Counted from the first letter of the stretch, positions 6,903-15,473 are shown. The stretch: 25,531 nucleotides of DNA from Gemmatimonadota bacterium (GCA_003695865.1 RFGQ01000314.1:1-25531); one strand, 5' to 3'. The notes: generated by a model not told the origin, from the letters alone. Made by a program: numbers and translations.

Positions 6903-8402
6903 CTAGTCCCCCCGCTGCACCGCCCGCTCGAGCACTTCACGAAGCGGCCGGGCGCGGGCCTTTGCGATCTCGGATCGCAAACGCCCGTCGCGCACGTCTC
7001 CACGCCCGATCACGTGCCCCTCGAGCACGAGCGCGACGGGGCCGTCGCCGATGGCGACGGCGGGCCCGCGCCCTTCCAGCAGGGCCAGCGCTTCGCCCTC
7101 GGTGAGCTCCACGCGCCGCTCGCGCACGGCCGCGTCGAGCACGCGCAGCAGGTCGTTGGACGGGCGCAGGCGCCGCTGCGCGTCGGGCCCGAACGCCCGC
7201 ACGCCGGCCGACACGAGGCGCCAATGCCCGCCTTCGGGCCAGCCGGCGAGCGGCCACTCGCCGGCGCTGTGGGCCCAGACGCTGTCGCCCCGGGCGGTCC
7301 AACGGAAGCGCTCGAGCGCCTCGTCCTGCACGCCGAACGTGGTGCGCAGATCGTCGAGCGCGCGCTCGATCGCGCGCGCCGCCTCGGCCTCGCCGTCGCC
7401 GGGCGGGTAGAGCACGGGCGGTGCGGCCCATCCGCCCTCCATCCCGCCCACGGGCGCCGCCATGGCGTCCTGCGAGGCATCCGTGTCGGGCACCTCGCCC
7501 TCCAGGCGGCGCAGTAGGCACAGGAACAGTCCGCCCGAATCGAGGTGGTGCGGGTAGATGCGGGCCGCACCCTCGAGCGCCGGGTGGAAGCGCTCTTCTT
7601 CAAAAGCCGTCAGGCCCGAAGCGTGAGGTACCGGCAGCGTGAGCGGCACCACTTCGGTGGGGGCGTCGGCCAGCACGCGGCTGACCACCGCCTCGTTCTC
7701 TTCCGGCGCGAACGTGCAGGTTACGTAGAGCACGGTCCCGCCCGGACGCGTGAGCCTGAGCGCCCGCCTGAGCAGGCGCTCCTGACGTCGCGTGAGTCGG
7801 CGGTGGAACTTACCGGTGGGGGCACGTCCCCGGGTCTTGCCCCCCCTCTTGCGCAGGGTCCCCTCGGCCGAGCAGGGCACGTCGGTGAGCACGTGATCGA
7901 AGAGCGCGGCGTCGGGCAGCGAACGCCCGTCGCCCGACACGACGAGCACGTTGGTGTGCGCCGTGCGGTAGAGGTTGCCCAGCAGCGCTCGCACGCGGTT
8001 CTCGTTCACCTCGACCGCGACCAGACAGCCCCGTCCGCCCATGCGGTCGGCCAGATGGGTCGTCTTACCGCCGGGCGCCGCACACAGGTCGAGCACACGC
8101 GCGCCGGGCGCCGGGTCGAGCACCGGAGCCACGACCGCCGTCGAAGCCTGCTGGATGTAGTAGAGCCCGTGCCAGTGCAGCACCGTGTCGGAAGCGAGGC
8201 GCGGCCGCTCGACCACGCGGAAGACGTCTTCCAGTCCGTCGACCGGCTCCAGCCCGAACCCGTCGGCCTCGAGGCGCGCCGTGACCTCGGCCGGGTCGAC
8301 CCGACGGGTGCACACACGCAGCGTCGTGGGCTCGGGGCGCTCGATGGTCTCGACGAAGCGATCCCAGTCGGGGATGATGCTCCGGTATCGTTCGATGTTC
8401 AC
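6903..8402 (-). CDS. RsmF/RsmB-like rRNA cytosine-5 methyltransferase (NOL1/NOP2/Sun family)
   Basis: 499 residues from GTG 8402-8400. It transfers a methyl group from S-adenosylmethionine to C5 of a cytosine in RNA, most likely 16S rRNA. Visible elements: the N-terminal PTTLRV element near 26-31; SAM motif I VLDLCAAPGGKTTHLA (103-118); motif IV DVPCSAEGT with Cys177; motif VI VTCTFAPEENE with catalytic Cys229. About 270 residues follow, including a PUA-like region near the C-terminus (VALVLEGHVIGRGD), as in RsmF. The start is uncertain: an in-frame ATG exists at 8507, but sequence before 8402 looks non-homologous, and a TATCTT box on the minus strand at 8474-8469 could be the -10 for this gene. 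It is divergent from the ChaN-like gene and convergent with the cyclase. The exact target base is not deducible. Confidence 0.88.
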   Translation of the reverse strand: MNIERYRSIIPDWDRFVETIERPEPTTLRVCTRRVDPAEVTARLEADGFGLEPVDGLEDVFRVVERPRLASDTVLHWHGLYYIQQASTAVVAPVLDPAPGARVLDLCAAPGGKTTHLADRMGGRGCLVAVEVNENRVRALLGNLYRTAHTNVLVVSGDGRSLPDAALFDHVLTDVPCSAEGTLRKRGGKTRGRAPTGKFHRRLTRRQERLLRRALRLTRPGGTVLYVTCTFAPEENEAVVSRVLADAPTEVVPLTLPVPHASGLTAFEEERFHPALEGAARIYPHHLDSGGLFLCLLRRLEGEVPDTDASQDAMAAPVGGMEGGWAAPPVLYPPGDGEAEAARAIERALDDLRTTFGVQDEALERFRWTARGDSVWAHSAGEWPLAGWPEGGHWRLVSAGVRAFGPDAQRRLRPSNDLLRVLDAAVRERRVELTEGEALALLEGRGPAVAIGDGPVALVLEGHVIGRGDVRDGRLRSEIAKARARPLREVLERAVQRGD

Positions 8403-8547
8403 GGCGTGTCGGGGCGTCGGGTGGGCCTCAGTCGCGTGCGCCCTCCCCGGGGGGAAGTGCGTGCGCGGAAGATACGCCCGGGGGGAACCTCCGGAAGACG
8501 GTGGCATCCGAATTGACGCGAGCCGAGCGCGCCACCACCCTTCGGCC

Positions 8548-9519
8548 ATGATCGCTCGACCACGCTTCGCCGGCCCGCTCGCCCTGATCGTCCTCGCTAC
8601 GCTCACGCCCACCGCGTGGCTGCACGCCGCTCAGGAGTCCGCCGAATCCGGGCCCTACCAGGTCTACCGAGGCGACGGCGCCCGGGCTTCCCTCGACGAG
8701 ATCATCGAGGCGGCCGCGGCCGCCGAGGTGGTGCTCGTCGGCGAAGCGCACGACGACCCCACGGGGCACGCGCTCGAGGCGGAGCTTCTGAGGGGGCTGC
8801 ACGCCGGCCGAGGCGAGTCGGCGGGCCCGCTCATCCTGTCGCTCGAGATGTTCGAACGCGACGTGCAGTACGTGCTCGACGAGTACCTCCAGGGCCTCAT
8901 CAGCGAGGATCACTTCCGGCGTAGTGCCCGCCCCTGGGATCACTACGAGAGCGACTATCGGCCGCTGGTGGAGTTCGCCCGCGAGCACGGGCTCGCCGTC
9001 GTGGCGGCCAACGCACCCCGCCGATACGTGAATCTGGTCACCCGCCGGGGACCCGAAGCGCTCGAGGCCCTCGGCGAGCGGGCGCGCTCGTTCGTGGCGC
9101 CGCTCCCCTACGCGCTTCCCTCCCCACGCTACCGGGCCGAGTGGGACTCCGTGATGGCCGAGGCGATGGCCGAGGCGCCCGAAGCACGGCGGGCCGAGTT
9201 CTCGGGGCGAGCCCTGCTCGCCCAGTCGCTCTGGGACGCGACCATGGCGCACAGCATCGCCCGTGCGCTCACCGACCACCCCGGCGCGCTGGTGCTGCAC
9301 GTCGTGGGGAGTTTCCACGTGGCCCACCGCACCGGCATCCCCGAACACCTGGCCCGCTACAGGCCCGCGACCCGGGCCGTGATCGTGGTCATGCGTCCCG
9401 TCGACGACATCGACACGTTCGATCCGGGGCGCGACGGGGGCGGCGAGGACTTCGTGATCCTCACCGAGCGCGCGCGGACGCGTACCGCAAACCCCGAGAA
9501 GGGCCACGCCGGGCGATGA
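8548..9519 (+). CDS. Exported ChaN-family (haem-binding uptake, Tiki superfamily) protein
   Basis: 323 residues. Residues 1-28 are a signal peptide (hydrophobic LALIVLATLTPTAWLHA) without a lipobox Cys, unlike typical ChaN lipoproteins. The mature domain has VVLVGEAHDDPTGH (61-74) with the GExH...H pattern (Glu66, His68, His74), then LSLEMFERDVQ and a C-terminal VLHVVGSFHVAHRTGIP, all typical of the ChaN/Tiki-like fold. ChaN binds haem in pathogens; Tiki relatives are metalloproteases, so either metal hydrolysis or haem binding is possible here. No iron-uptake genes are next to it, which weakens the uptake interpretation. No clear RBS precedes ATG 8548; the in-frame extension upstream overlaps the divergent gene and is rejected. 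It ends convergently 33 bases from the next gene with a strong hairpin between. Confidence 0.85.
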   Translation: MIARPRFAGPLALIVLATLTPTAWLHAAQESAESGPYQVYRGDGARASLDEIIEAAAAAEVVLVGEAHDDPTGHALEAELLRGLHAGRGESAGPLILSLEMFERDVQYVLDEYLQGLISEDHFRRSARPWDHYESDYRPLVEFAREHGLAVVAANAPRRYVNLVTRRGPEALEALGERARSFVAPLPYALPSPRYRAEWDSVMAEAMAEAPEARRAEFSGRALLAQSLWDATMAHSIARALTDHPGALVLHVVGSFHVAHRTGIPEHLARYRPATRAVIVVMRPVDDIDTFDPGRDGGGEDFVILTERARTRTANPEKGHAGR

Positions 9520-9526
9520 CGCGTTG

Positions 9527-9552
9527 CCCGGGGCGCCGCCGGCGACCCCGGG
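9527..9552. terminator. Strong hairpin between convergent genes
   Basis: CCCGGGG then CGCC (9527-9537) pairs with GGCG then CCCCGGG (9541-9544, 9546-9552), giving an 11-bp stem with one bulged A and a GCC loop. It fills the 33-base gap between the stops of the ChaN-like gene and the two-TM protein gene and directly abuts the latter's stop codon. There is no T-tract on either side, so it is likely a symmetrical 3-prime end or terminator structure. Confidence 0.5.
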
Positions 9553-10293
9553 TCAGACCGCCGGAGAGCCCCGGCTCAGCACGATGAGTTTCTGCCAGAT
9601 CTTGCGGCTCAGGCCGGCAGAGACGGTCTCGATCTCGGTGACCGAGGCCAGCGTCACCGGGTCGTCGAAGTCCTGCACATAGAGCACCGCCACCTTGCCG
9701 AGCAGCGACAGCATGTCGGTGCAGAAGTCGAGGTAGAGCGCGAGTTCCTCGGGGGACCGGGTCGTGACCGACCCGCCCGACACCTCGGTGGGGACCCCAA
9801 CGAAGTGCGGGTCCTTCGAGAGCTGGTGCATGTCGATCACGTGCGCCAGCGCCCGCAGTTCGTGCAGGCCCCGCAGTGCCCGCCGCCGTTTGATGCGGGT
9901 CTCCAGCGTGAACAGGAAGAAGCCGGCGATCCCGAACAGCACGATGTCGTTGAGGCCCGCCTCGATCACCTGGATGAGTTCGGCCACGTCGATGGCGTTC
10001 GTGGGCATCTGGAACGTGGTGACGAAGCTCACGATCCCGGCCACGACCAGCAGCACCACCACCCCAACGCCCACCCGCAGTCCCACGATGGGGCGACGCA
10101 GCCAGTCCGCCTCGGCCGCGGCCCGGGCGGACACGGCCGCGAGCTGCTCGCAGACCCGGCTGAGCCCCGAACCGGGGAACGCCTCGCGGATACGGGCGAG
10201 GCGGAACTCGATCGTCTGGTGGATCTTGGCCGGGTCCAGCGAGCGGAATTCGTCCTTCGCGGGCGGCGTGGCTGTAGGCGTCATGGGACTCAT
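9553..10293 (-). CDS. Two-transmembrane-segment protein, uncharacterised
   Basis: 246 residues from ATG 10293-10291; ATG 10284 and ATG 10341 are alternatives and none has a good RBS. The N-terminal about 70 residues are soluble and helical (IHQTIEFRLARIREAF). Two hydrophobic segments follow at about 73-95 (VGVGVVVLLVVAGIVSF) and 116-135 (IVLFGIAGFFLFTL). After an Arg/Lys-rich turn (ETRIKRRRALRGL) comes a distinctive segment HELRALAHVIDMHQLSKDP (144-162) and a C-terminal helical region with SPEELALYLDFCTDMLSLLGK. The positive charges after TM2 suggest both termini are cytoplasmic. I recognise no named domain. The gene is on the same strand as the small hypothetical gene 134 bases upstream, and may or may not share its transcript. 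Confidence 0.78.
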   Translation of the reverse strand: MSPMTPTATPPAKDEFRSLDPAKIHQTIEFRLARIREAFPGSGLSRVCEQLAAVSARAAAEADWLRRPIVGLRVGVGVVVLLVVAGIVSFVTTFQMPTNAIDVAELIQVIEAGLNDIVLFGIAGFFLFTLETRIKRRRALRGLHELRALAHVIDMHQLSKDPHFVGVPTEVSGGSVTTRSPEELALYLDFCTDMLSLLGKVAVLYVQDFDDPVTLASVTEIETVSAGLSRKIWQKLIVLSRGSPAV

Positions 10294-10427
10294 CGCGGTC
10301 GGGGATGCCCCAAGATCGTCCGGGTCTACCGACCGCGCCACCGTGCGCCCGCGGCCCTAAGATCGGTGGGCCTCGCGGCGCGATCCCGTGCGTCGGTGCC
10401 CGGCGTCGCGCCCGACGCCCGCGGCCC

Positions 10428-10727
10428 TCACCCGGCCGCGTCCCGCTCCCGTGCCAGTGCGTCGACGCGCACCAGCACCGACTTCATCTTGCCCATGCAG
10501 CGCAGCGTGCCGAGGCGGTCACCGTCGGCGATGGCCACGCAGGCCCGCCAGACCTCGTCCACGATCGGAGAGCGGGACACGCCCAGCTCTCGCAGCACGT
10601 CGGCACGGAAGCGCTCGTCCATGCGCAGCACCGCCTGGGCGTATTCCTCGCGGCTCGCGAAGGCTTCCGGATCCGGATCGTAGAACCCGCTCGCCACCTG
10701 CTGAACCACCGGCGACCGACGCAGCAT
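10428..10727 (-). CDS. Small hypothetical protein
   Basis: 99 residues with start ATG 10727-10725, preceded by GGGGAGG five bases upstream; the longer frame beginning at 10802 adds only an Arg-rich leader. The product is soluble, charged and largely helical (PEAFASREEYAQAVLRMDER, VDEVWRACVAIADGDRLGT, MKSVLVRVDALARER), with two Cys and no signal or membrane segment. It resembles no family I can name. An AT-rich patch 130-160 bases upstream (TAAAAT on the minus strand at 10885-10880) could be a -10 element. Good RBS and protein-like composition argue it is real, but it is short. Confidence 0.6.
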   Translation of the reverse strand: MLRRSPVVQQVASGFYDPDPEAFASREEYAQAVLRMDERFRADVLRELGVSRSPIVDEVWRACVAIADGDRLGTLRCMGKMKSVLVRVDALARERDAAG

Positions 10728-10861
10728 GCCCGCCTCCCCGGGCGGGCCAACCCGGCGCCGGGCGCGCGCGCCACGGATGCGCTCACGCCCGGCGCCCACC
10801 AAGGCCGGCCCGCACTGCGTTCAAGCTGTGCCAGCTCGCGAGGGCCGCGAAAGGCCGCAGG

Positions 10862-10885
10862 GATTAAGAATGTCACACGATTTTA
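10862..10885 (-). promoter_or_regulatory. AT-rich candidate promoter patch
   Basis: In the 220-base gap 10728-10947 this is the only AT-rich stretch. Minus-strand TAAAAT (10885-10880, five of six matches to TATAAT), GTGACA (10876-10871) and TTAATC (10867-10862) occur close together, but no well-spaced -35/-10 pair is evident. It would serve the small hypothetical gene. The remaining gap holds a perfect 12-bp palindrome at 10929-10940 (GGGGGCGCCCCC) and the inverted repeat GGCCCG/CGGGCC (10897-10902, 10915-10920), possibly ending the SMP-30-like transcript. Confidence 0.25.
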
Positions 10886-10947
10886 CAGACGGCCGGGGCC
10901 CGAGCGGAGCCTGGCGGGCCGTCGAGTCGGGGGCGCCCCCCGCGCTC

Positions 10948-11859
10948 CTACCAGACGATCCGGTACGCCATCACACGACCCGCATTGAACGTGGGCACCA
11001 GCAGCATCCGCCGGTCGGCCACGTACTCGATATCGGCCGCGTTCAGCCGTGCCGAGCGGGTCTCGACCACCGTGTGCACGGGGGGCGAGTGCGGGTCGGT
11101 CGTGTGGAACACCCGCCCCGCGAAGTCCGAGACCCACCAGCCGCCCCGTCCGTCGGGGACGATCCCGTCGAAGGCGGCCCAGCCCTCCGACAGCACTTCG
11201 ACGACCGGCTCGTGGCGCCCCACACGCAGCATGGCGCCCGTCTGGAACGAGCCGCCGAGCAATGCCTCGCCCGCCGGATAGAGGCCGTTCACGCCGGCGA
11301 GACGCGCGTCTTCGACCCAGGTCTCCAGTCCGTCTCCGGCGAACCTGTAGACGCGCTGCGCGAAGGTGTCGGACACCCAGACCGTGCCCTCGTCGTCGAC
11401 CGCGACATCGTTCATGAACTGGGCCCCTTCCACCGTGTGGCGCGCCACGATCCGCCCCGTCTCCACATCGATCTCGACCAGGTTCGTCAGGTCGGCCACG
11501 AACAGGTGGCCGTCGCGCAGGCCCAAGCCCTTCGGCGCGTCGAGCCCCTCGACCCAGCGGCGCTCGAGCACCTCGCCGTCCAACGACACGCGAGACACAT
11601 AGCCCTGGCCGTCCGCCTGGTCGAAGCCGCCTTCGATGTTCGAGACGTACAGCACGTTCCGGGCGGCGTCGTACAGCACGGACTCGGGCACGTCGAATCC
11701 GTCCAGGGTCCACAGCGGCTCCGCGGTGGGGGCCCTCTGGGCCACGAGGGGAGCCGCGGCAGCCGCGAAGAACGGAAGCGCGGCCAGGATCACGAGCGAG
11801 CCCGCGCGCAGCGCGCGGCCGGGAACCGTTCGAAACGGGGTGAAACTACCACGGTGCAT
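10948..11859 (-). CDS. Exported SMP-30/NHL-type beta-propeller protein
   Basis: 303 residues. Start ATG 11859-11857 has AGGAGG six bases upstream. Residues about 1-41 are a signal peptide (GSLVILAALPFFAAAAAPLVAQ). The mature protein has six propeller-like repeats: VPESVLYDAARNVLYVSNI, APKGLGLRDGHLFVADL, MNDVAVDDEGTVWVSDTFAQ, VNGLYPAGEALLGGS, FDGIVPDGRGGWWVSDFAG and LNAADIEYVADRRMLLVP, the pattern of SMP-30/gluconolactonase/strictosidine-synthase-like proteins. Known members hydrolyse lactones using a calcium-bound active site, but many exported ones have no known reaction, so an enzymatic role is only possible. It is divergent from the amino-acid permease over a 180-base gap. Confidence 0.85.
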   Translation of the reverse strand: MHRGSFTPFRTVPGRALRAGSLVILAALPFFAAAAAPLVAQRAPTAEPLWTLDGFDVPESVLYDAARNVLYVSNIEGGFDQADGQGYVSRVSLDGEVLERRWVEGLDAPKGLGLRDGHLFVADLTNLVEIDVETGRIVARHTVEGAQFMNDVAVDDEGTVWVSDTFAQRVYRFAGDGLETWVEDARLAGVNGLYPAGEALLGGSFQTGAMLRVGRHEPVVEVLSEGWAAFDGIVPDGRGGWWVSDFAGRVFHTTDPHSPPVHTVVETRSARLNAADIEYVADRRMLLVPTFNAGRVMAYRIVW

Positions 11860-11999
11860 GACTGCCTCCTGATGCCGGGGGTGTGCACGGTGGTGTACGC
11901 CCGGGCCTCTTCCACCTTTCGTCGCCCCCCCACCCGCCGCCTCCCTTGCGGCCGGCGTCCCCGCGCTCGATTGTGACGTTCGTACCCGCCGTGGTCCTA

Positions 12000-12026
12000 C
12001 GGGCCCGGCGGGTTCCTGCCGGCCCG
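12000..12026 (+). promoter_or_regulatory. Hairpin in the permease 5-prime leader
   Basis: CGGGCC-C-GGCGG (12000-12011) pairs with CTGCCGGCCCG (12016-12026) with one bulged C, one G-T wobble and a GTTC loop: about 11 bp, ending 13 bases before the start codon. The permease ATG lacks a good Shine-Dalgarno sequence, so the structure may influence initiation. It has no U-tract. The remainder of the divergent gap (11860-11999) shows no convincing promoter. Confidence 0.35.
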
Positions 12027-12039
12027 GACCCCGACACGC

Positions 12040-14124
12040 ATGAGTGACGCCCCACCACGCCTGAGGAAGGAACTCGGGCTCTTCGACGTGTACTCGGTCG
12101 CAACCGGCGCAACCCTGAGCACCGGTTTCTTCCTCCTGCCCGGTCTCGCCGCGGCCACCGTCGGACCCGCCGTGCCGCTGCCCTACGTGCTGGCGGCCCT
12201 CCTCGTCTTTCCGGGCATCGTCAGCAAGATCGAGCTGTCGACGGCGATGCCGCGCGCCGGGGGCGCCTACTACTTCGTGGACCGCAGCCTGGGCCCGCTG
12301 ATGGGGACCATCGGCGGCTTCGGCACCTGGATCGCGCTCACGCTCAAGACCGCCTTTGCGCTCATCGGCGTGGGCGCCTACCTGCGCCTGTTTCTGCCGG
12401 CCGTCGACGTGGTGCCCATCGCCTCGGCGGCCGCGGTCCTCTTCGGGGTGGTCAACATCCTGGGGGTGAAGAAGAGCGGGTCGTTCCAGAGCGTGCTGGT
12501 CGTCGGGCTGCTCGCGTTGATCGCGTGGTTCCTGCTGCAGGGCGCGCTCCGGGTCGATCCCGCGCTCCTCGAAGGCATGTTCTCGGCGGAGACGGCGTCG
12601 TTGGTGTCGGCCACCGGACTCGTCGTGGTCGCCTACGTGGGGCTCACCAAGGTGGCCAGCATCGCCGAAGAGGTGCGCGACCCCGAGCGGAACCTGCCCC
12701 TCGGGGTGTTCCTGGGACTCGCCACGGCCGTGGCCCTCTACGTCGCGGGCACCACCGTGATGGTGGGCGTGGCCGGCCACGCGCGACTGGCCGCCGAGGG
12801 CGCGCTCACTCCGGCCGCGTTCGTCGCCGATCTGCTCGTCGGGCAACCCGGCGTGCTCGTGATGACCGTCGCGGCGGTGCTGGCCTTCAGCTCGGCGGGC
12901 CAGGCCGGGATTCTGAGCGCCTCACGCTATCCGCTCGCGATGGGGCGTGATGGCGTCCTGCCGCCGGCTTTCCGGACGGTCGGCAGGTTCGGCACGCCGA
13001 CAATGGCCATCGTCGTCACCGTCGTGGCGATCGTGGTTACGATGGCCCTGTTCGATGCGACGAAGATCGCCAAGCTGGCCGGGGCCTTTCAGCTGGTGAT
13101 GTTCGCCCTGAGCTGCGTGGCGGTGGTCGTCATGCGCGAGAGCGGGATCGCGTCCTACGACCCCGGCTACCGCTCGCCGTTCTACCCCTGGCTCCACGTG
13201 GTGGGGACCCTCGCGCCCTTCTGGCTGATCGTCGAAGAGGGCTGGCTGTCCACGCTCTTCACCGGCGGCCTCATCCTGTTCGGCGCCCTCTGGTACACCT
13301 ACTACGCGCGCCGCCACGCAGACCGCGAGGGTGCCATCCTGCACGTGTTCGAGCGCCTGGGCCGGCAGCGCGACCCGGGCCTGGACCGGGAGTTGCGGGA
13401 GATCCTCAAGGAGAAAGGCCTTCGAGACGCCGACCCCTTCGAGCAGGTCGTGGCGACGGCCTCGGTGATCGACGCACCGCCCGGGAGCGACTTCCGCGAG
13501 ATCGTGTGGCAGGCCGCCGCCCATCTTGCGGAGGTGGCCCCGATCTCGGCCCGAGAGCTGGGAGAGGGCTTCCTGCAGGGCACGCTCGTGGGTATGACGC
13601 CCGTTTCGCACGGGGCCGCCCTGCCCCACCTACGCATCCCCGGCCTCGACGGCAGCCGCATGGTGTTGGTGCGGGCCCGGGAGGGCATCGAGATGAACGT
13701 CGATGTGGGCGGACGCTCCCGTACCGAGCAGGAACCCGTGCGGGCCGTGTTCTTCCTGCTCAGTCCGGAGGCCGACCCCGGCCTTCATCTGCGGCTGCTG
13801 GCCGAGCTGGCGCGCCGGATCGACCACGAATCGTTCATGCACGAATGGCTGGGCGCCGAAGATGAGCAGCGCCTCAAGGAAGTCCTTCTGCGCGACGAGC
13901 GGCTGCTTTCGCTCGACATAAACCCGCAGGGCCCCACCGGAGAGTTCGCCGGCCGGGCCGTGCGTGATCTGGACCTGCCCGACGGCACGCTGCTGGCGCT
14001 GGTCCGGCGTGGGGAGCGCGTGCTGGTGCCGCGCGGCGACACCCGACTCGAGGCCGGCGACCGGCTGACCCTGATCGGCGAACCGCCCGACATCGAGCTG
14101 CTGCGCGAGCGCTACCTGCGGTAG
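12040..14124 (+). CDS. APC-superfamily amino-acid permease fused to PTS EIIA and RCK_C domains
   Basis: 694 residues in three parts. Residues about 10-435 are an APC-type permease with around 12 hydrophobic segments and typical elements: GLFDVYSVATGATLSTGFF, the proline/glycine-rich MPRAGGAYYFVDRSLGP loop of TM3, and SIAEEVRDPERNLP. Residues about 465-610 match a PTS type-2 EIIA domain; ALPHLRIPG places the phosphorylatable-type His at residue 530. Residues about 625-694 match an RCK_C (TrkA-C) ligand-binding domain, ending AGDRLTLIGEPPDIELLRER. The permease moves amino acids or related cations across the inner membrane; the two soluble domains probably sense phosphorylation state and a small ligand. 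The start lacks a strong RBS but begins the conserved permease core. Its 3-prime end overlaps the amidohydrolase by 13 bases, tail to tail. Substrate unknown. Confidence 0.9.
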   Translation: MSDAPPRLRKELGLFDVYSVATGATLSTGFFLLPGLAAATVGPAVPLPYVLAALLVFPGIVSKIELSTAMPRAGGAYYFVDRSLGPLMGTIGGFGTWIALTLKTAFALIGVGAYLRLFLPAVDVVPIASAAAVLFGVVNILGVKKSGSFQSVLVVGLLALIAWFLLQGALRVDPALLEGMFSAETASLVSATGLVVVAYVGLTKVASIAEEVRDPERNLPLGVFLGLATAVALYVAGTTVMVGVAGHARLAAEGALTPAAFVADLLVGQPGVLVMTVAAVLAFSSAGQAGILSASRYPLAMGRDGVLPPAFRTVGRFGTPTMAIVVTVVAIVVTMALFDATKIAKLAGAFQLVMFALSCVAVVVMRESGIASYDPGYRSPFYPWLHVVGTLAPFWLIVEEGWLSTLFTGGLILFGALWYTYYARRHADREGAILHVFERLGRQRDPGLDRELREILKEKGLRDADPFEQVVATASVIDAPPGSDFREIVWQAAAHLAEVAPISARELGEGFLQGTLVGMTPVSHGAALPHLRIPGLDGSRMVLVRAREGIEMNVDVGGRSRTEQEPVRAVFFLLSPEADPGLHLRLLAELARRIDHESFMHEWLGAEDEQRLKEVLLRDERLLSLDINPQGPTGEFAGRAVRDLDLPDGTLLALVRRGERVLVPRGDTRLEAGDRLTLIGEPPDIELLRERYLR

Positions 14125-15473
14125 ATCGCGCCGCCCTTCATCACGAAGCGCACCGCCCGCAGGGCACCGATCTCGGCCGTCGGATCGCCCTCGACGGCGA
14201 TCAGGTCTGCGAGCAAGCCCTCGGCAACCCGGCCGCGGTCGTCCAGGCCGAAGATGCGGGCGTTGCCCGAGGTCGCGGTCCGCACCACCTGCAGCGGCGT
14301 CATCCCGTAGGCCACCATGAGCTCGGCCTCGCGCACGTTGTCGCCGTGCGCGAACACGCCCACGTCACCCCCGAAGCAGATGTCCACACCCGCCGCGAGT
14401 GCGAGCGCGAAACTGCGCCGCTTCGCCGTGATACGCGCCGGTTCGGGTGCCCCCCCATCCCAGCCACCATAGCGCAGGATCGCGTCTCCGGCCGCGAGCG
14501 TCGGGCACAGAGCAACGCCCCGCTCGGCCATCATCGCAAACACCTCGGGCGTCCCCGCGTCGCCGTGCTCGATCGTGCGCACGCCGGCGAGCACCGCCCG
14601 CCGCATGCCTTCGGCGGTGGACGCGTGGGCCACGACCGGTCGACCCGAACTCGCGGCGACCTCCACGACCATACGCAGTTCGTCGAGCGTGAAGGTGGGC
14701 GCCGCCGTCCGATCCGGCCCCCAGCGGTAGTCGGCGTACACCTTGATCCAGTCGGCGCCGCGGCCGATCTGGTCGCGCACGACCCGGATCAGGTCGTCGA
14801 CCCCGTCGGCCTCCTCGGCCCCCAGCGGGAGAGACCACTCGGGCGCACCGCGCGGGTTGTAGCTGCCCGTGGCCACGATTGCGCGTGTAGAGACGATCAG
14901 ACGCGGGCCGGGGATCACGCCCTTCTCGATGGCGGCCTTCACGCCCACGTCGGCGTACCCCGCCCCCTCGGTGCCCAGGTCGCGCATCGTCGTCACCCCG
15001 GCCAGCAGGCTCGCCCGCGCGTGCACCGTCGCCCGCGCGACCCGCTCGGCCAACGGCTCGTAGAGCACCTGCCTGTCCCAGGGCGTCTCGTCGTAGGGAT
15101 GGAGCAGAACGTGCGAATGGCCCTCGATGAGTCCGGGCAGCAGGGTCGTGCCCGGCAGGCGGAGGGTGTCGCGCGTGGGCGCCAACCCCTCGCGCGGGCC
15201 CACCGCGTCGATCCGATCGGCCCTCACCCGCACACCCCATCCGTCGTGGCTCGCCTCTCCATCGAACACGCGGTCGGGCAGGAGAAGGAACTCGGCCACC
15301 GGTACGCCTGTCGCGGAGGCCGCGGGCCCGGCCGGAGTCTGCGCCGCGCCTGCCGTCGGAACGCAAGCGAGAACGCCCAGCCACAGAAGACTCCGGCACG
15401 GCGCCGCGCCGTTCCCGGGACGACGGAAGCCTCGCTCGGTCCACCGGGACCCACGAAGTGTGGAACGTTCCAT
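14112..15473 (-). CDS. Exported imidazolonepropionase-like amidohydrolase
   Basis: 453 residues. Start ATG 15473-15471 follows GGGAG by five to six bases. An N-terminal basic stretch and hydrophobic core (SLLWLGVLACVPTAGAAQ, 28-45) form a signal peptide. The amidohydrolase TIM-barrel ligands are all present: His119 and His121 (GHSHV), Lys244 (IKVYAD), His283 (VVAHAS), His303 (IEHGD) and Asp370 (FGGDVG), so a binuclear metal site is expected. A C-terminal composite beta-sandwich strand (GLLADLIAVEGDP) completes the fold. Such exported proteins (Xaa-Pro dipeptidase/imidazolonepropionase-like, COG1228) hydrolyse C-N bonds of cyclic amides or dipeptides; the substrate cannot be told. It is divergent from the kinase-like/barrel gene and convergent with the permease. 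Confidence 0.92.
   Translation of the reverse strand: MERSTLRGSRWTERGFRRPGNGAAPCRSLLWLGVLACVPTAGAAQTPAGPAASATGVPVAEFLLLPDRVFDGEASHDGWGVRVRADRIDAVGPREGLAPTRDTLRLPGTTLLPGLIEGHSHVLLHPYDETPWDRQVLYEPLAERVARATVHARASLLAGVTTMRDLGTEGAGYADVGVKAAIEKGVIPGPRLIVSTRAIVATGSYNPRGAPEWSLPLGAEEADGVDDLIRVVRDQIGRGADWIKVYADYRWGPDRTAAPTFTLDELRMVVEVAASSGRPVVAHASTAEGMRRAVLAGVRTIEHGDAGTPEVFAMMAERGVALCPTLAAGDAILRYGGWDGGAPEPARITAKRRSFALALAAGVDICFGGDVGVFAHGDNVREAELMVAYGMTPLQVVRTATSGNARIFGLDDRGRVAEGLLADLIAVEGDPTAEIGALRAVRFVMKGGAIYRR

Noticed and set aside
10346..10428. 13-bp direct repeat CGCCCGCGGCCCT at 10346 and 10416
   Set aside because: Only two GC-only copies in a GC-rich gap, with no other organisation; chance is a sufficient explanation.
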